Positions 40,428 to 50,376 of a stretch of DNA of 51,743 nt are shown here, one piece after another. The notes under the pieces are model-generated. The model worked only from the letters and a program-made list of their open reading frames with translations, had not been told where the DNA came from and ran no database searches. Positions within the stretch are counted from its first letter, which is position 1; each line of letters starts with the position of its first letter. The translations under genes and the position numbers were made by a program. The stretch is from the NCBI GenBank assembly GCA_001839685.1, contig MLAK01000874.1, forward strand, positions 1-51,743. Direction: 5' to 3'. This DNA comes from Tritrichomonas foetus (taxonomy: Eukaryota; Parabasalia; Tritrichomonadida; Tritrichomonadidae).

Positions 40428-41531
40428 ATGAACATTTCATTAACACTGCCTTACCGTACAAGAAACTACATACTTGAAAGCGAAATTGGAAGAGGTGGAT
40501 TTGGTGTAGTTTATCGTGCAAAAACAACAAATTATAGCAATGATTATGAATTTGCAGTCAAAGTCATGCAATTACTAGATACAACGGTTGGAAATCAACA
40601 ACATGATTCTAAAAAAGCTTGGAAAATTGGATCATTTGAATCAGAAGTGACAGTTTTAAAGAAACTTGATCATCCAAATGTGATTAGACTTTATGATTTT
40701 TATCGTGAAAAAGACCTTGTTTTCATTGTGCTTGAATATTGTCCATGTGGTACACTTGAAGAAAGATTGTTTGGTATATCATTCAAAGACAAAATTAAAA
40801 TTTGTAATGATATTGTTTTAGGGTTATGTTATTGTCATGATTCGTCAATTGCACATCGTGATATCAAAACACAAAATATTCTTTTTGATTCAAATAATAG
40901 ACCTAAATTGGCAGATTTTGGATTAGCTCAATTGCTATTAACAAAAGATCAAAAAACAGATAAAGCTGAAGGTTCACTTTATTATGCATCTCCTGAAATT
41001 CTCAGCAAAACAAATCATTCACCAATGAAGTCAGACATTTGGTCATTTGGTGTTTTAGTTTATCGAGTTTTTACTGGAAATTATCCTTTTTATGGTTCTT
41101 CTAAAGCTGAAATTATTCGAAATATTAAAGCAAATTGTTATTTGATAAATGAGCTTCCTTTAGATATTAAACCTTTGGTTGTTGGAATGTTAAAACTCGC
41201 TGCTGACGAAAGAATGACTATTTGTAATTTAGTAAAAGCATTTGATGTATTAATGCATAAATATAACTTGAAAACGAGTGGACTTCATAAACAACGCCCT
41301 GGAAATATTTCTTTGTCACACATTCCAATTTTACTTGGAAACTCTACAAGAAGATTTAATTTGATAGAAAATGGATCAAAAATATCAAGTCATGGAAATC
41401 TTTTATCCAAACCTAACGCATCTTATATTCCATTCAAAAGGGCAAAGGGTGGAACATCTTCCAATATTGGTGCAAATACAGGTAAGACAATGATAAGGCA
41501 GGCGAGTGTAAATCAATTTCTTTTTCACTAA
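40428..41531 (+). CDS. serine/threonine protein kinase
   Basis: This 367-residue kinase belongs to the same local family as those at 28264-29358 and 42048-43445. The N-terminus LPYRTRNYILESEIG leads into the Gly loop GRGGFGVVY (21-29). The ATP lysine is Lys45, the catalytic HRDIKTQN has Asp145, and the metal-binding DFG is at 163-165. The activation segment ends GSLYYASPE, and DIWSFGV and a final DERMTI motif (for the usual R in subdomain XI) complete the domain near residue 280. A 9-residue insertion (QHDSKKAWK) sits after the ATP lysine and is absent from the two paralogues. The basic, serine-rich tail has no known domain. All catalytic residues are kept, so it should be active; substrates are unknown. 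The 29-bp inverted repeat lies about 170 bases upstream. Confidence 0.93.
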   Translation: MNISLTLPYRTRNYILESEIGRGGFGVVYRAKTTNYSNDYEFAVKVMQLLDTTVGNQQHDSKKAWKIGSFESEVTVLKKLDHPNVIRLYDFYREKDLVFIVLEYCPCGTLEERLFGISFKDKIKICNDIVLGLCYCHDSSIAHRDIKTQNILFDSNNRPKLADFGLAQLLLTKDQKTDKAEGSLYYASPEILSKTNHSPMKSDIWSFGVLVYRVFTGNYPFYGSSKAEIIRNIKANCYLINELPLDIKPLVVGMLKLAADERMTICNLVKAFDVLMHKYNLKTSGLHKQRPGNISLSHIPILLGNSTRRFNLIENGSKISSHGNLLSKPNASYIPFKRAKGGTSSNIGANTGKTMIRQASVNQFLFH

Positions 41532-42047
41532 TTCGTCAAAGAAATATGTTATAATATGTGGAACTTACATATATAAGTAACTCAAATATATTTGTGAATA
41601 ATAAAATAATCACATTACACAATTTGCCTCTCTCTTTTCCTCTCATAGAATCTATTAAAATCAATTAAAATATATCAATATATTCATCTATTTTCTTTGT
41701 TCTCAATTTTAGTAAGTTTGTCATTTAGAAAAGATTAGAAGTGTGTGATGTATATTCATTTGAACTCTTTTGTGTTGAATATAGGTCAATCAATGTTTTT
41801 CTACAACTGTTATGATTGAAAGAGTAATCATCCTTAAGTGGAAGTCAAAAACAATGAATTTGTATATCTCATGAAATACTAGCAAATACATCAAATATGC
41901 CAAAAAATCTACTGTAATCTAAATAATGGTATGTAAAAATTGGAGAAAAACTTATATAAAAAGAAACTTATTTTTTTTTTTTTTTTTTTTTTTAACGCCC
42001 TTTACATAATAAATTTTTAAACTTTCTAATATTTTTTTTCCCATTAT
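41532..42047. other. convergent intergenic region with a poly-T tract
   Basis: Spacer between two convergent kinase genes. A 23-base T run occupies 41971-41993, which on the minus strand is an A run starting 54 bases past the stop of the kinase gene at 42048. No gene is seen. Confidence 0.6.
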
Positions 42048-43445
42048 TCACTCAAGTGATTCCAAATGATGAAAAACAACATGAGAACATCGATTACTCT
42101 GATTTCCATCATTTAAATGACAAGATGTAGGTCCTGGAATGCATAAATTCACAGCAGAACTCATATTTTTGTTTGAAGAACCCAAATTTGAACTCAATGA
42201 TTGGTTATTAGGTTGATCTATTGTTTCAATTTCGTCAATAATTTGACTTTCAAGTAAGCATGGCGCTAATCCTGGAGTTTGTTGTAATAGTGGAAATCTC
42301 GAGTGATTTAAATTAGGACTCGTGATTTTTGGATTCAATCTTTGACAACTTCCATTTGAAGTAATTAAAGGAGTTCCACCTAGAAGATTGTTTTCAGCCA
42401 TATGAAGATTGAGTTGATTTGGTTGAGTTTGAGATAATCGAATTCCAGTGAAATAATTGGGTGGTTGACTGGTTACATTAATGTTATGTTTCAATTGAAG
42501 ATCACTCAATTGATGTGATTTTCTTGCAACTTTCTTCAACTGAATATCGCGAAACATTGGATGAATACCAAGTGGAAGGCTTGCATGAGACATTCTTGTC
42601 CTAAGTCTATGTGTTGATAGTTTATATTTTGATACCAAATTATTCAGCATTTCACAAACTTTGTTGATTGTTAATCTTTCATCAGGATTCATTTTCAGCA
42701 TTCTTGTGACAATTGGATTTAATTCACCCGGAATTTTGATCGACGAATAAACGCAGTTTCGAATATTCTTCATAACTTCGCGTTTATCCTGTCCTGTAAA
42801 CGGATAGCAATTACAGAAGACTCTAAATATTAAAACGCCAAACGACCAAATGTCTGATTTAATTGGCGAATTGTCAGCTTTAATTATAATTTCAGGTGAA
42901 ATGTAATTTAATGAGCCTTCTGCCTTGCTCGTTTTTTGATTCTTATTTACAAGAAATTGAGATAATCCAAAATCAGCAATTTTGACGCGATTGTTCATAT
43001 CAAACAAAATATTGACGGTTTTTATATCACGATGAGCAAAACTGTTTTCATGGCAGTATTTCAGGCCGTTGGCAATATCACTGCATATTTTGAGTTTCTC
43101 CTTGTAGCTGAGTTTGGCGATCTTTTCGTCGAGCGTCCCATTTGTGCACAATTCGAGAACAAGAAAAACGTGCTCCTTTTCTCTGAAAAAGTCGTATAAT
43201 CGAATCATATTTGGATGATCCAGTTTTTTGAGGGCACTGACTTCGCTTTCGAGCGACAGAATGTGAGCGAGGTGTTTTTCGTCGACTCTTTCCGGGATTT
43301 TCATGACTTTTACGGCGAATTCGTAATCATTATAATTTGTCGAAGCGGCTCGATAAACGGTTCCGAAACCTCCATGGCCAATGACATTTGTTAAGATGTA
43401 ATTTTTAATACGAAAGGGAAGTTCGAGTTGTGGCGGGGTAAACAT
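42048..43445 (-). CDS. serine/threonine protein kinase
   Basis: The 465-residue product is the longest of the three related kinases. The N-terminus MFTPPQLELPFRIKNYIL matches the 29358 kinase. The Gly loop is GHGGFGTVY (23-31), the ATP lysine is Lys46, the catalytic loop HRDIKTVN has Asp140, and DFGLSQ, GSLNYISPE, DIWSFGV and a DERLTI closing motif follow. The kinase domain ends near 275. The remaining 190 residues are low complexity, rich in Asn, Gln, Ser and Leu, with no recognised domain. Base composition changes along the gene: the first about 450 bases are visibly richer in G and C than the tail-coding part. A 23-base A tract lies 54 bases past the stop on the coding strand. Catalysis is expected; the target is unknown. 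Confidence 0.93.
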   Translation of the reverse strand: MFTPPQLELPFRIKNYILTNVIGHGGFGTVYRAASTNYNDYEFAVKVMKIPERVDEKHLAHILSLESEVSALKKLDHPNMIRLYDFFREKEHVFLVLELCTNGTLDEKIAKLSYKEKLKICSDIANGLKYCHENSFAHRDIKTVNILFDMNNRVKIADFGLSQFLVNKNQKTSKAEGSLNYISPEIIIKADNSPIKSDIWSFGVLIFRVFCNCYPFTGQDKREVMKNIRNCVYSSIKIPGELNPIVTRMLKMNPDERLTINKVCEMLNNLVSKYKLSTHRLRTRMSHASLPLGIHPMFRDIQLKKVARKSHQLSDLQLKHNINVTSQPPNYFTGIRLSQTQPNQLNLHMAENNLLGGTPLITSNGSCQRLNPKITSPNLNHSRFPLLQQTPGLAPCLLESQIIDEIETIDQPNNQSLSSNLGSSNKNMSSAVNLCIPGPTSCHLNDGNQSNRCSHVVFHHLESLE

Positions 43446-45337
43446 GTTGAATTGAGGACAAATAATTATAAAGTATTCAATTTTTTCGATTTTACTAAGA
43501 AAATTAGCATGAAATCGTCATAAATTTTATTGATAGATTTGAAAGAAAATTGTAAAATATTTGGTGAAATATGACATAGATCTGTACATGCAACAATAAT
43601 TAATATAATGATTAATCAAGTTGTCATCGAACAAATGATTGTTCTGATTCTCAAGTCAAATGTAAAATGTGAATAACACAAAATATAGAAAAAAAAAATT
43701 GATAGGGGAATTTCAGAAATTAAATTGTTGGATTAATAATGAAAAAATTCACAGAATGCAACTTTTTGAATATATCTGGAAATTTTTCAAATCATTCAAT
43801 TATAATAAAAATTCTATTTTACAATATCAATTTAGAATATATTTCAATCAAATAGCTTTTGAGAGAGATAGAATTCTATTCAAATTCGAAAAAAAGAATA
43901 AACCAAAAACCTTTCACAGATCATGTAATTTCCATCAGTTTGAATTTTTAGTTTTCTTGGAAATTTCCATCATTTTCATTCGATAATCCAATTTTCTGAG
44001 ATTCGTTCAAAAAATATTCAGCGGAAAAAATAAATTGAGTATAAATTTGGCAGGATTCTGATTTCTTTCAAAAAATGATGAATGAATGAAATTTTTCTGA
44101 TGTACTCAGGGTTTTTATTTTGAAATAAATTAAATTTGAATTCAATCTATTAGAACGAAGGAACGATATCCATGGAAGAAGGTGGAATGTGGAATTGATT
44201 TTATTCCTAATCTTCATCACATTTTCTCGAATCTATACTGAGCAGAATGAAATCATCAAGAAAACTAAATTGAATCATATGATTTCACCAAACTTTATCA
44301 TTATGGTTATCGTTTTTTTCTCATGACCATATATATACTGAAAAATTGTATCACATATTCATTTGACAAAATGATAAAGCAACTAAAATTTAACAAATTT
44401 CGAATTAATGTGAGTATGATACATATATAGTACACTGTACTCAGTACAGGATATATTCCATCATCTTAATCCACATATTATTCGTAACTATTTTTTGTGG
44501 GTTTTCCATTTTACTTTCATCTCAATACATAAAAGCAGCTATTTTCAGAATCTTTACAATGGATTAAATTATTCTTTAAGGTATGGACAGGAGAACTCAT
44601 TGAATATTCATTTCTGATGTATAATCAATTTAGCAGATGCTTGTTGACCTTTACAATCTTTAATTCTAATTTTCCAATTTCTGTTTTGCCCCATTTTTGA
44701 TTGATACACAAATGTAATGAATAGTTTGCATTTAATTCATTTATAGATTAAACATATAGAATCAATTTGACTTTAGAAATTAAACCCAAAGAATTATATC
44801 TTCAAAGAATTGACTTAATTTGCTAAATACTTGATTATTGTATCCCAAATTGGAGCTAAATAAAATCGAATTCATCTCATGAATAATTGTAAATTATGAT
44901 ATGTCTTCATACATCATGTATTTTTGCTCATTATTTGGTTGATCTAGATGATGATAATTTCATTGAAGAAACTGATAGTATAGTTCACACTTTTTAGTCT
45001 TGCAAACATATATGGACTAATTTAGGCTAAAACAAAGAATTATGTGACTATATCTATGCCTACTTGTAATATAAAGAAATTTTCATTTATAATTTCAATT
45101 ATATGACATAACTCAGTTTTATCTAAAAAGCGAGCGAAATTTTGGTATATTAACTCTTTAAGAAATTCTTGAACTTTTTCAGGTTGAAACGATACACAGT
45201 GAACAAGAGCACAATGAAATGAGAATATATCAATGATTGAAAAATGGTAAATTTAATAAATACTACATCCAATGATTGTGATTTTCTTCTCGAATACTAA
45301 TTGATTTATTTTTACAAAACTTTTCTAAAATTTTAAG
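43446..45337. other. long intergenic region with traces of coding sequence
   Basis: No intact gene is supported. A 105-codon plus-strand open frame (43669-43986) starts at GTG and has the Lys/Asn/Phe/Ile composition of translated AT-rich DNA, so I do not call it. On the minus strand about 44740-44625 a short block reads YQSKMGQNRNWKIRIKD and ends at a TGA; it may be the end of a dead gene. An AT-rich palindromic TAGTACACTGTACTCAGTAC lies near 44430. Confidence 0.4.
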
Positions 45338-45577
45338 TTAACTCCAGTGAAGGTTTCGTATGTAAATATTCATTCGTTTAAAGATTTTTACAAGTTCCTT
45401 CTTGCTTCCACCAAAGCTGATCACCACAATCATAATTTCTAGTGGATTCTGTCGAAATGGTGATATCATTTTTTCATGATTACCATGTAGAAAGCCTTTA
45501 ACAAAGATGTATGAATCATCGAATTTCTTATAATATTGCCAATAACAACAATCATAATAGAGTGAATTTTAACTGAT
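45338..45577 (-). pseudogene. relic of a cysteine/tryptophan-rich gene
   Basis: Minus-strand frame A is open for about 78 codons without an ATG at its upstream end. It contains YYDCCYWQYYKKFDDSYIFV then KGFLHGNHEK. An overlapping second frame then reads NDITISTESTRNYDCGDQLW and WKQEGTCKNL before a TAA near 45390. The two parts together look like one protein broken by a frameshift, and YDC-x3-W/WW-x-K occurs once in each part. Cys, Trp and Tyr content is far above what AT-rich noise gives and suggests a secreted domain. I do not recognise the family. Confidence 0.4.
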
Positions 45578-45866
45578 TTTGAATTTCAAATGTGCTGGTT
45601 GAATAACTTTAATTCGATTCCTGATCGAGAACACGATCTTCTATTGATCATCTTCATTAAAAACCAGAAAGAAAAAAGAAGGAAAGAAAGTTTTCATATA
45701 AAACAGAGATTTTTTTTTATTACTATAACAGGTATATAGATAAAATGAATATATACATAACACCAATATATCTAAAATTTGATAGAATTGAAGTTGTTTT
45801 GCAAAATTTGGGTGGTTATTTTATAAACTACCATTAATTCATTCTAAAATCTTTTTCGCTAAAGAT
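45578..45866. other. short spacer, nothing recognised
   Basis: AT-rich sequence just past the stop of the SLC35 gene; no feature apart from short T runs. Confidence 0.4.
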
Positions 45867-47081
45867 TTATACTTTGCCCATTTTTCCATCAGCTGATCCA
45901 GTTTCTTCAGACACACTCAAGGCATCTTGGAATTGATAACTTTTTGGTAGACCAGTTTCATCTATGCTTACATTACTGTCACTTTTAATGCTAGTTAAAT
46001 TTTCATTTGAATCTTTATCAGTGTTTGTATCAATTTCAGACTTATTCTGACTTTTATTATTTTTTCTATTGCTTGTTTCTTCATTTTGGTTGAACACGGA
46101 ACTGCCAACTTTATTATTGCTTGTTGTATTAGTTTTTTCTCGATATTGATGGTATGAATGTGAGAAGATTCCCCCAAACAGCAGCAAATACGCAACAAAA
46201 TGTTGTTTGGTAAACTTTTTGTTCTTGAAACATAGGTATGAAAGGAAGACTGATGAAGCTTTTCGTAAAGAGGTAACAATAACAGTATTTACAAGACCGT
46301 ACAAAGAAGTTGAAAGGTATTGCATTGATAGAGATATACCAGAAGTTGCCATAAACAAGAACAAGTAAGAAAATACATTCGAGGATTGACTTCGAAGGAT
46401 ATATAAGAAATTTTGGGTTGGATCAGTTTCAAAGAAAAATGTATCAACTAAAACAAAAGACAATAGGAAGAAAAAGCTGAAAATATAAACCGAAAAAAGA
46501 ACTTGGTTATAGTTCAATTCATGAATTAAAGAGGCCTCGATGTTTGCAGCAATTGCATCAAGAACGAGAGCCATGATGGCAGCTGCCAATCCATACATGT
46601 CGAAATTATTAGCAATGATTACATCAGCTGTAGTTAAGAGAATGAGGCCAAATACAATCAGAAAAATTGAAATGATTTTTTGAATGTTTGGAATTTCTTT
46701 TTGGAATATTGCATTAATGAAAAAGACAGGCAACAATTTGACTGAGCGAAACATTGTTTCAGTTGGATACGAGAGCTTAAGCGCGGCATAATTTTGTAAG
46801 AATTTTGTGAATACTTCAAGGATTGATGCAGTCAAAATTTGTGTGAATAAAGGGCGAGTTAAAGGGGTGTCTTTCGTAAAAGGTCGTATAGAAAAAACGC
46901 AGTAGCCGAGAAATTGAAAGAGTGTAAGAATAACCGGGAATTTGAAGTTAAGATTGACATAAAGATTCTCGTGAACAAGAGAATTCATACTATAGGCGAC
47001 AAAAATTCCAGAAGTGACGGCAAAAAATTTGAACAAGTGGCGATTACGATCGAGAGGTTGTTTAAAAGCAGCTTTCAGCAT
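45867..47081 (-). CDS. SLC35B-type nucleotide-sugar / PAPS transporter
   Basis: This 404-residue protein has about ten hydrophobic helices between residues 20 and 310. The diagnostic segment is LSYPTETMFRSVKLLPVFFI (near residues 105-125), matching the 'LNYPTQVxxKSxKLIPV' motif of the UAA/SLC35B family. Later it has LYGLVNTVIVTSLRKASSVF, corresponding to the FGALTxxxVxTxRKxxSxxLS region, and a KHFVAYLLLFGGIF-like last helix. The family moves PAPS, UDP-galactose or UDP-N-acetylhexosamine into the Golgi or ER; the motif form is nearest to SLC35B2/B3 (PAPS). The last about 90 residues form a polar tail rich in Asn, Ser, Lys and Asp, likely cytosolic. The frame extends upstream to a TTG; ATG 47081 is the first methionine codon. 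A TATATAAAA string lies just upstream of that ATG. Confidence 0.88.
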   Translation of the reverse strand: MLKAAFKQPLDRNRHLFKFFAVTSGIFVAYSMNSLVHENLYVNLNFKFPVILTLFQFLGYCVFSIRPFTKDTPLTRPLFTQILTASILEVFTKFLQNYAALKLSYPTETMFRSVKLLPVFFINAIFQKEIPNIQKIISIFLIVFGLILLTTADVIIANNFDMYGLAAAIMALVLDAIAANIEASLIHELNYNQVLFSVYIFSFFFLLSFVLVDTFFFETDPTQNFLYILRSQSSNVFSYLFLFMATSGISLSMQYLSTSLYGLVNTVIVTSLRKASSVFLSYLCFKNKKFTKQHFVAYLLLFGGIFSHSYHQYREKTNTTSNNKVGSSVFNQNEETSNRKNNKSQNKSEIDTNTDKDSNENLTSIKSDSNVSIDETGLPKSYQFQDALSVSEETGSADGKMGKV

Positions 47082-48272
47082 TAGCTCTTTTTTATATAAA
47101 AAGGACCAAATATATTCAGAAAACAAATCACACCGAAAAGTTTGAATATTCTCGAGATTTCAAATCAAAGTCAATTGAAAGAAGCTTTTGAAATATTGAA
47201 TAGGATAACATATATAATTGTATTGAATTCATTGGGCTATGAACATCTAAACTATGAAAAAGATAACAAGTCTATGAAAATTCAAAAAAGTCATAAGTGA
47301 TTTACAATATATCTTGAAACTTTTCCTCAAGAATATCTAATAAAGTTACGCTTTTGTGGAATAATTCAATTTATAATCTAGAATATTATCGTAATGCTAG
47401 CAATAGAAGACTAAATAATTTTGTAAAAATTTCTATGAGATTTTAAATTCATTTATTTTTTGATTGTTGAATCACATCAGTAAAATTGATGAAAATAGTA
47501 AACATATATGAACAATAATAATTCGAGAATTCCTGAGCGAACTCTGAGGATCTAAGGAAAGTGATTTTCATATAACATGTCATGCGCGATTCTGATTCTG
47601 GTCTTTTAGAATTTATGAGTTTTTGAGAACTCAATGGAAAAATTCAATGACGATGCTATTTTTCAATCCATCAGAATTGGGTTTGAATAAAATGAACGAT
47701 AATATTTTTTAAAAAATATCACTTCATTTTACATCAAAAAAAGTAAATGTCAGAAGAAATTTCTCCATTTTTCTCAAAATGATGGTGATCTGCACTTATG
47801 ATGTTATTTTTGCACTAATGATTATAGTCTCACGAATAAAATCTCAGAAATTGAATGAGGATCATTAGTGGTTTCGTGCGTGGATGATGGTTGGGTCTCA
47901 GACCTTTAGTTTGATGACAGCATAGTAGACATTTCTTATGGGAGGTTTAGGACTTTTCGGTCCAAAGAAAACAAATTGATTTAATTAAAATCTGAAGAAA
48001 ATGAAAAAACAGAAGTAACAGGCACATCTCAGCCTGTCTTTCAATTAAATGTTTCTCCATGAATAATGCCTATGAAAATAAGAATAAATAAGTTTTATAG
48101 ATAGAAAATTAATTTCCTTTTTTTTTAATAAAGTGATTAAAATAAATGCATTGAGGTTTAATGAGTATATGCCATCAACGTGAAAGTAGTTATTGGGAAC
48201 ATTTATTTTGGGAGTCATAATGATGACTTGTTATATATAATATAATATTATATATAATATTATGTAACTAAG
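47082..48272. other. intergenic region, no supported gene
   Basis: A 61-codon minus-strand open frame (47634-47449) begins at TTG and is not recognisable. An AT-only palindromic stretch lies at 48234-48262. Otherwise nothing is seen. Confidence 0.5.
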
Positions 48273-49241
48273 TTAGTAGATTGGGTAATAAGCCATTGAT
48301 GCAATGCCGCACTGGTTATTCTTCCAGATCATTCTGATATATCCTTTTTCACCCCATTCTTCACCCCATGAATTACGAACAATCCAATACTTTATGTCTC
48401 CTTCTTTTCCGAATCCAACACATCCTACTCCATGATCGAGGTTTGATGGTGAACATCCCTTTTCATCATAAATTCCACCGCTGTAAAGTGTGAAAGACGT
48501 GGCTGATGCGTCAATTCCGACAGCAATTGGACCTTCTTTTTGGAGCTTATCCGCAAGATCATCTTCACTTCCACTATTTATACCCTTGTAATTTGAAATT
48601 GAACCAACTTTTTGCATGTTATTGAATTTGCAGGATTCTTCAACACCAACGTATGGATATTCTGACTCGAGATTCATTTTCCCGTGCTCTCTAGAAATGA
48701 TATAATCGAAAGCGAGATCGACAAGACCACCACTGCATCCGAAGCATGTCAGAACACAATCTACGAGGCTTTGTTCTGAGTAACGCTCGAGTTTTCCGGA
48801 TTGGATGGCGTTCATTGACTCGATTGCCTGGACAGCTGAGAAGGCCCAGCATGAGCCACACTGCTGCTGATTCTTGATTGGATTAACGACACCTTTTTCA
48901 CGCCAGTCGAGGTACTCTATGTCATCCTTGAAGTTTGAAGTTGATGTTGATGTTGATTTCGACTGCGGGAGATTCCTGATTGATGGACGAAGGCCCAGCA
49001 TTGAGCGATATTCAGCTGGAGTCAAAGCGGCGAACTTATTGAGGGAAAGAGTAAATGTTTTGTCAATTTTAGAATTGTGTTCTTGTACGTAGCGTGCATT
49101 AGACACATAAATTCCAAAACGAAGCTGGTATTCATCACCTGTGAAGATTTGATTGGTATTTCGCATCCATCCAACAAAGGACTTCTCTTCATGCTGTAAA
49201 TATTTAGAACAGCTGATGAAAGATAAGAATAAAGAGAGCAT
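48273..49241 (-). CDS. papain-family cysteine protease, cathepsin L-like
   Basis: This 322-residue protein is a complete C1A pre-pro-protease. Residues 1-12 form a short signal peptide. The I29 inhibitor prosegment follows (about 15-85, with FVGWM...FTLSLNKFAALTPAEYR), then a Ser/Thr linker and the mature enzyme from about 104 (DDIEYLDWREKG). The oxyanion Gln125 and catalytic Cys131 are in NQQQCGSCWAF, the catalytic His270 in NLDHGVGCVGFG, and Asn290 in RNSWGEEWG. CGCSGG-like FGCSGGLVDLAF is also present. Length and motifs match trichomonad lysosomal or secreted CP proteases, which degrade host and food proteins. An Inr-like TCACATTT lies just upstream of the ATG. GC content is higher than in neighbouring genes, consistent with strong expression. 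No key residue is missing. Confidence 0.96.
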   Translation of the reverse strand: MLSLFLSFISCSKYLQHEEKSFVGWMRNTNQIFTGDEYQLRFGIYVSNARYVQEHNSKIDKTFTLSLNKFAALTPAEYRSMLGLRPSIRNLPQSKSTSTSTSNFKDDIEYLDWREKGVVNPIKNQQQCGSCWAFSAVQAIESMNAIQSGKLERYSEQSLVDCVLTCFGCSGGLVDLAFDYIISREHGKMNLESEYPYVGVEESCKFNNMQKVGSISNYKGINSGSEDDLADKLQKEGPIAVGIDASATSFTLYSGGIYDEKGCSPSNLDHGVGCVGFGKEGDIKYWIVRNSWGEEWGEKGYIRMIWKNNQCGIASMAYYPIY

Positions 49242-49247
49242 AAAAAA

Positions 49248-49255
49248 AAATGTGA
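49248..49255 (-). promoter_or_regulatory. Inr-like initiator of the cysteine protease gene
   Basis: TCACATTT on the minus strand begins 13 bases before the ATG at 49241 and runs into a T tract. It fits the Inr consensus and spacing. Confidence 0.55.
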
Positions 49256-49899
49256 ACTGAGGAAAGAATTGTTTTATTATTACGCTTAGAATTTTCTCAA
49301 TGATGGAAATTCTTCCTGATTTCCCTCACAAATTTTGTTTGAAATATAAATATTAATGTGAATTTTTCCTTATCATTCGGAAATTTGTTAAATTTCATTC
49401 AATATTGAGAGTATTCTCAGAAAACAACATAACAAATTTGAACGTGATGTTAACTTCTTTTCATTAATTTGTGAGTTTTTCTTTCTGCCTTTTTTGTGAA
49501 TGCGTCGAAATCGAGGTTTTTCGCAAATATTTATTCACATCACTTCTGATTGATCATTCACTCAAAAAGGTTGAATTCAATTGAGTGATAAGCAGAGTTA
49601 CCCTGATAATGGTGAATAAATACACAATAGGTCACTTTTTGAGTTATTTTCAAAAATTGAAACAGACTTCCCATTATGTGAAATTTTGATAATAAAAGTC
49701 AAACGGGAGACAATTTCAAATGAAACCGATTGGAGTCGGAAAATTCAATATATATATGGTTGTATCATCTCTAAAAGGATGTCGTTGACTAATTTCCAAT
49801 AATGAAAGAACAAAAAGAAGAAGAAAAGATGAATCAAAAATTCGATAATAAAATATGAAAATACAAACAACGTTTAATAAATGAAAATGGATTGATGAT
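49256..49899. other. intergenic region, nothing recognised
   Basis: AT-rich spacer. A long minus-strand open frame that enters it from 50351 is an off-frame shadow of the cysteine-rich gene and starts at a non-ATG codon. Confidence 0.5.
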
Positions 49900-50376
49900 C
49901 TAGTTGAAATCAATGACGATAGCTCCACCAACGTCAATTTTTGGCCTTCTCTCAAATATTTCCTGTTGTTGCAATTTTTCGGTTTCGCATTGGTCGTTGC
50001 AAGGCTTCCAATGGTGGGACCCTTTCCAATATCGTTCGCAGTCATTGTGGCAGTTTTCGTGTGAAGTGAAAAATTTCTTTTGATCGGAAATTTTCTCTTT
50101 GGATTTGCAATCTTTGCGGCAGAGGGACCAACCTTCGTAGCCAAGTGTCTTTCTATGCCTGCTGCAGTTGGCAAAACACTCCGCGGTATTTTCGAGATCG
50201 ATCTCGTCGTCAATGATATTATTTTCGGATTGTTCAGCGGCGGCGAAATTCGACGAACAAGTGCTGTGGCAAAGAGAGAGCTTAACTGGCGAATCGGCAA
50301 ATAGCATTTGGCATTTTTTCTTACAGTGTGTCGAGTCAAAGGAGATGGCAAAGGCGAGGATTAAAAAACGAAGCAT
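49900..50376 (-). CDS. secreted cysteine-rich protein with three CX3C-X12-14-CX3C modules
   Basis: The 158-residue product has a signal peptide (LRFLILAFAISF, cleavage likely near 13-17). Its twelve cysteines fall in three modules of identical design: C18/C22 with C36/C40, C67/C71 with C86/C90, and C109/C113 with C126/C130, the paired CxxxC motifs being separated by 13, 14 and 12 residues. This is the alpha-hairpinin arrangement, two antiparallel helices stapled by two disulfides. Known alpha-hairpinins include plant antimicrobial and inhibitor peptides and some animal venom peptides; no function can be assigned here. An acidic linker (EQSENNIIDDEIDLE) separates modules 1 and 2. The tail ends hydrophobic (VGGAIVIDFN). 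No membrane anchor is present, so secretion or vesicle storage is likely. The frame starts one codon earlier at TTG; ATG 50376 is used. Confidence 0.8.
   Translation of the reverse strand: MLRFLILAFAISFDSTHCKKKCQMLFADSPVKLSLCHSTCSSNFAAAEQSENNIIDDEIDLENTAECFANCSRHRKTLGYEGWSLCRKDCKSKEKISDQKKFFTSHENCHNDCERYWKGSHHWKPCNDQCETEKLQQQEIFERRPKIDVGGAIVIDFN

Noticed and set aside
43669..43986. 105-codon plus-strand open frame
   Set aside because: It starts at GTG and its Lys, Asn, Ile and Phe content is what translated AT-rich DNA gives; no motif is visible.
49716..50351. 211-codon minus-strand open frame overlapping the cysteine-rich gene
   Set aside because: It begins at a non-ATG codon and is off-frame to a gene with a signal peptide and regular cysteine modules. 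Its composition (many Ser, Arg, Lys, Thr) is that of a shifted frame.
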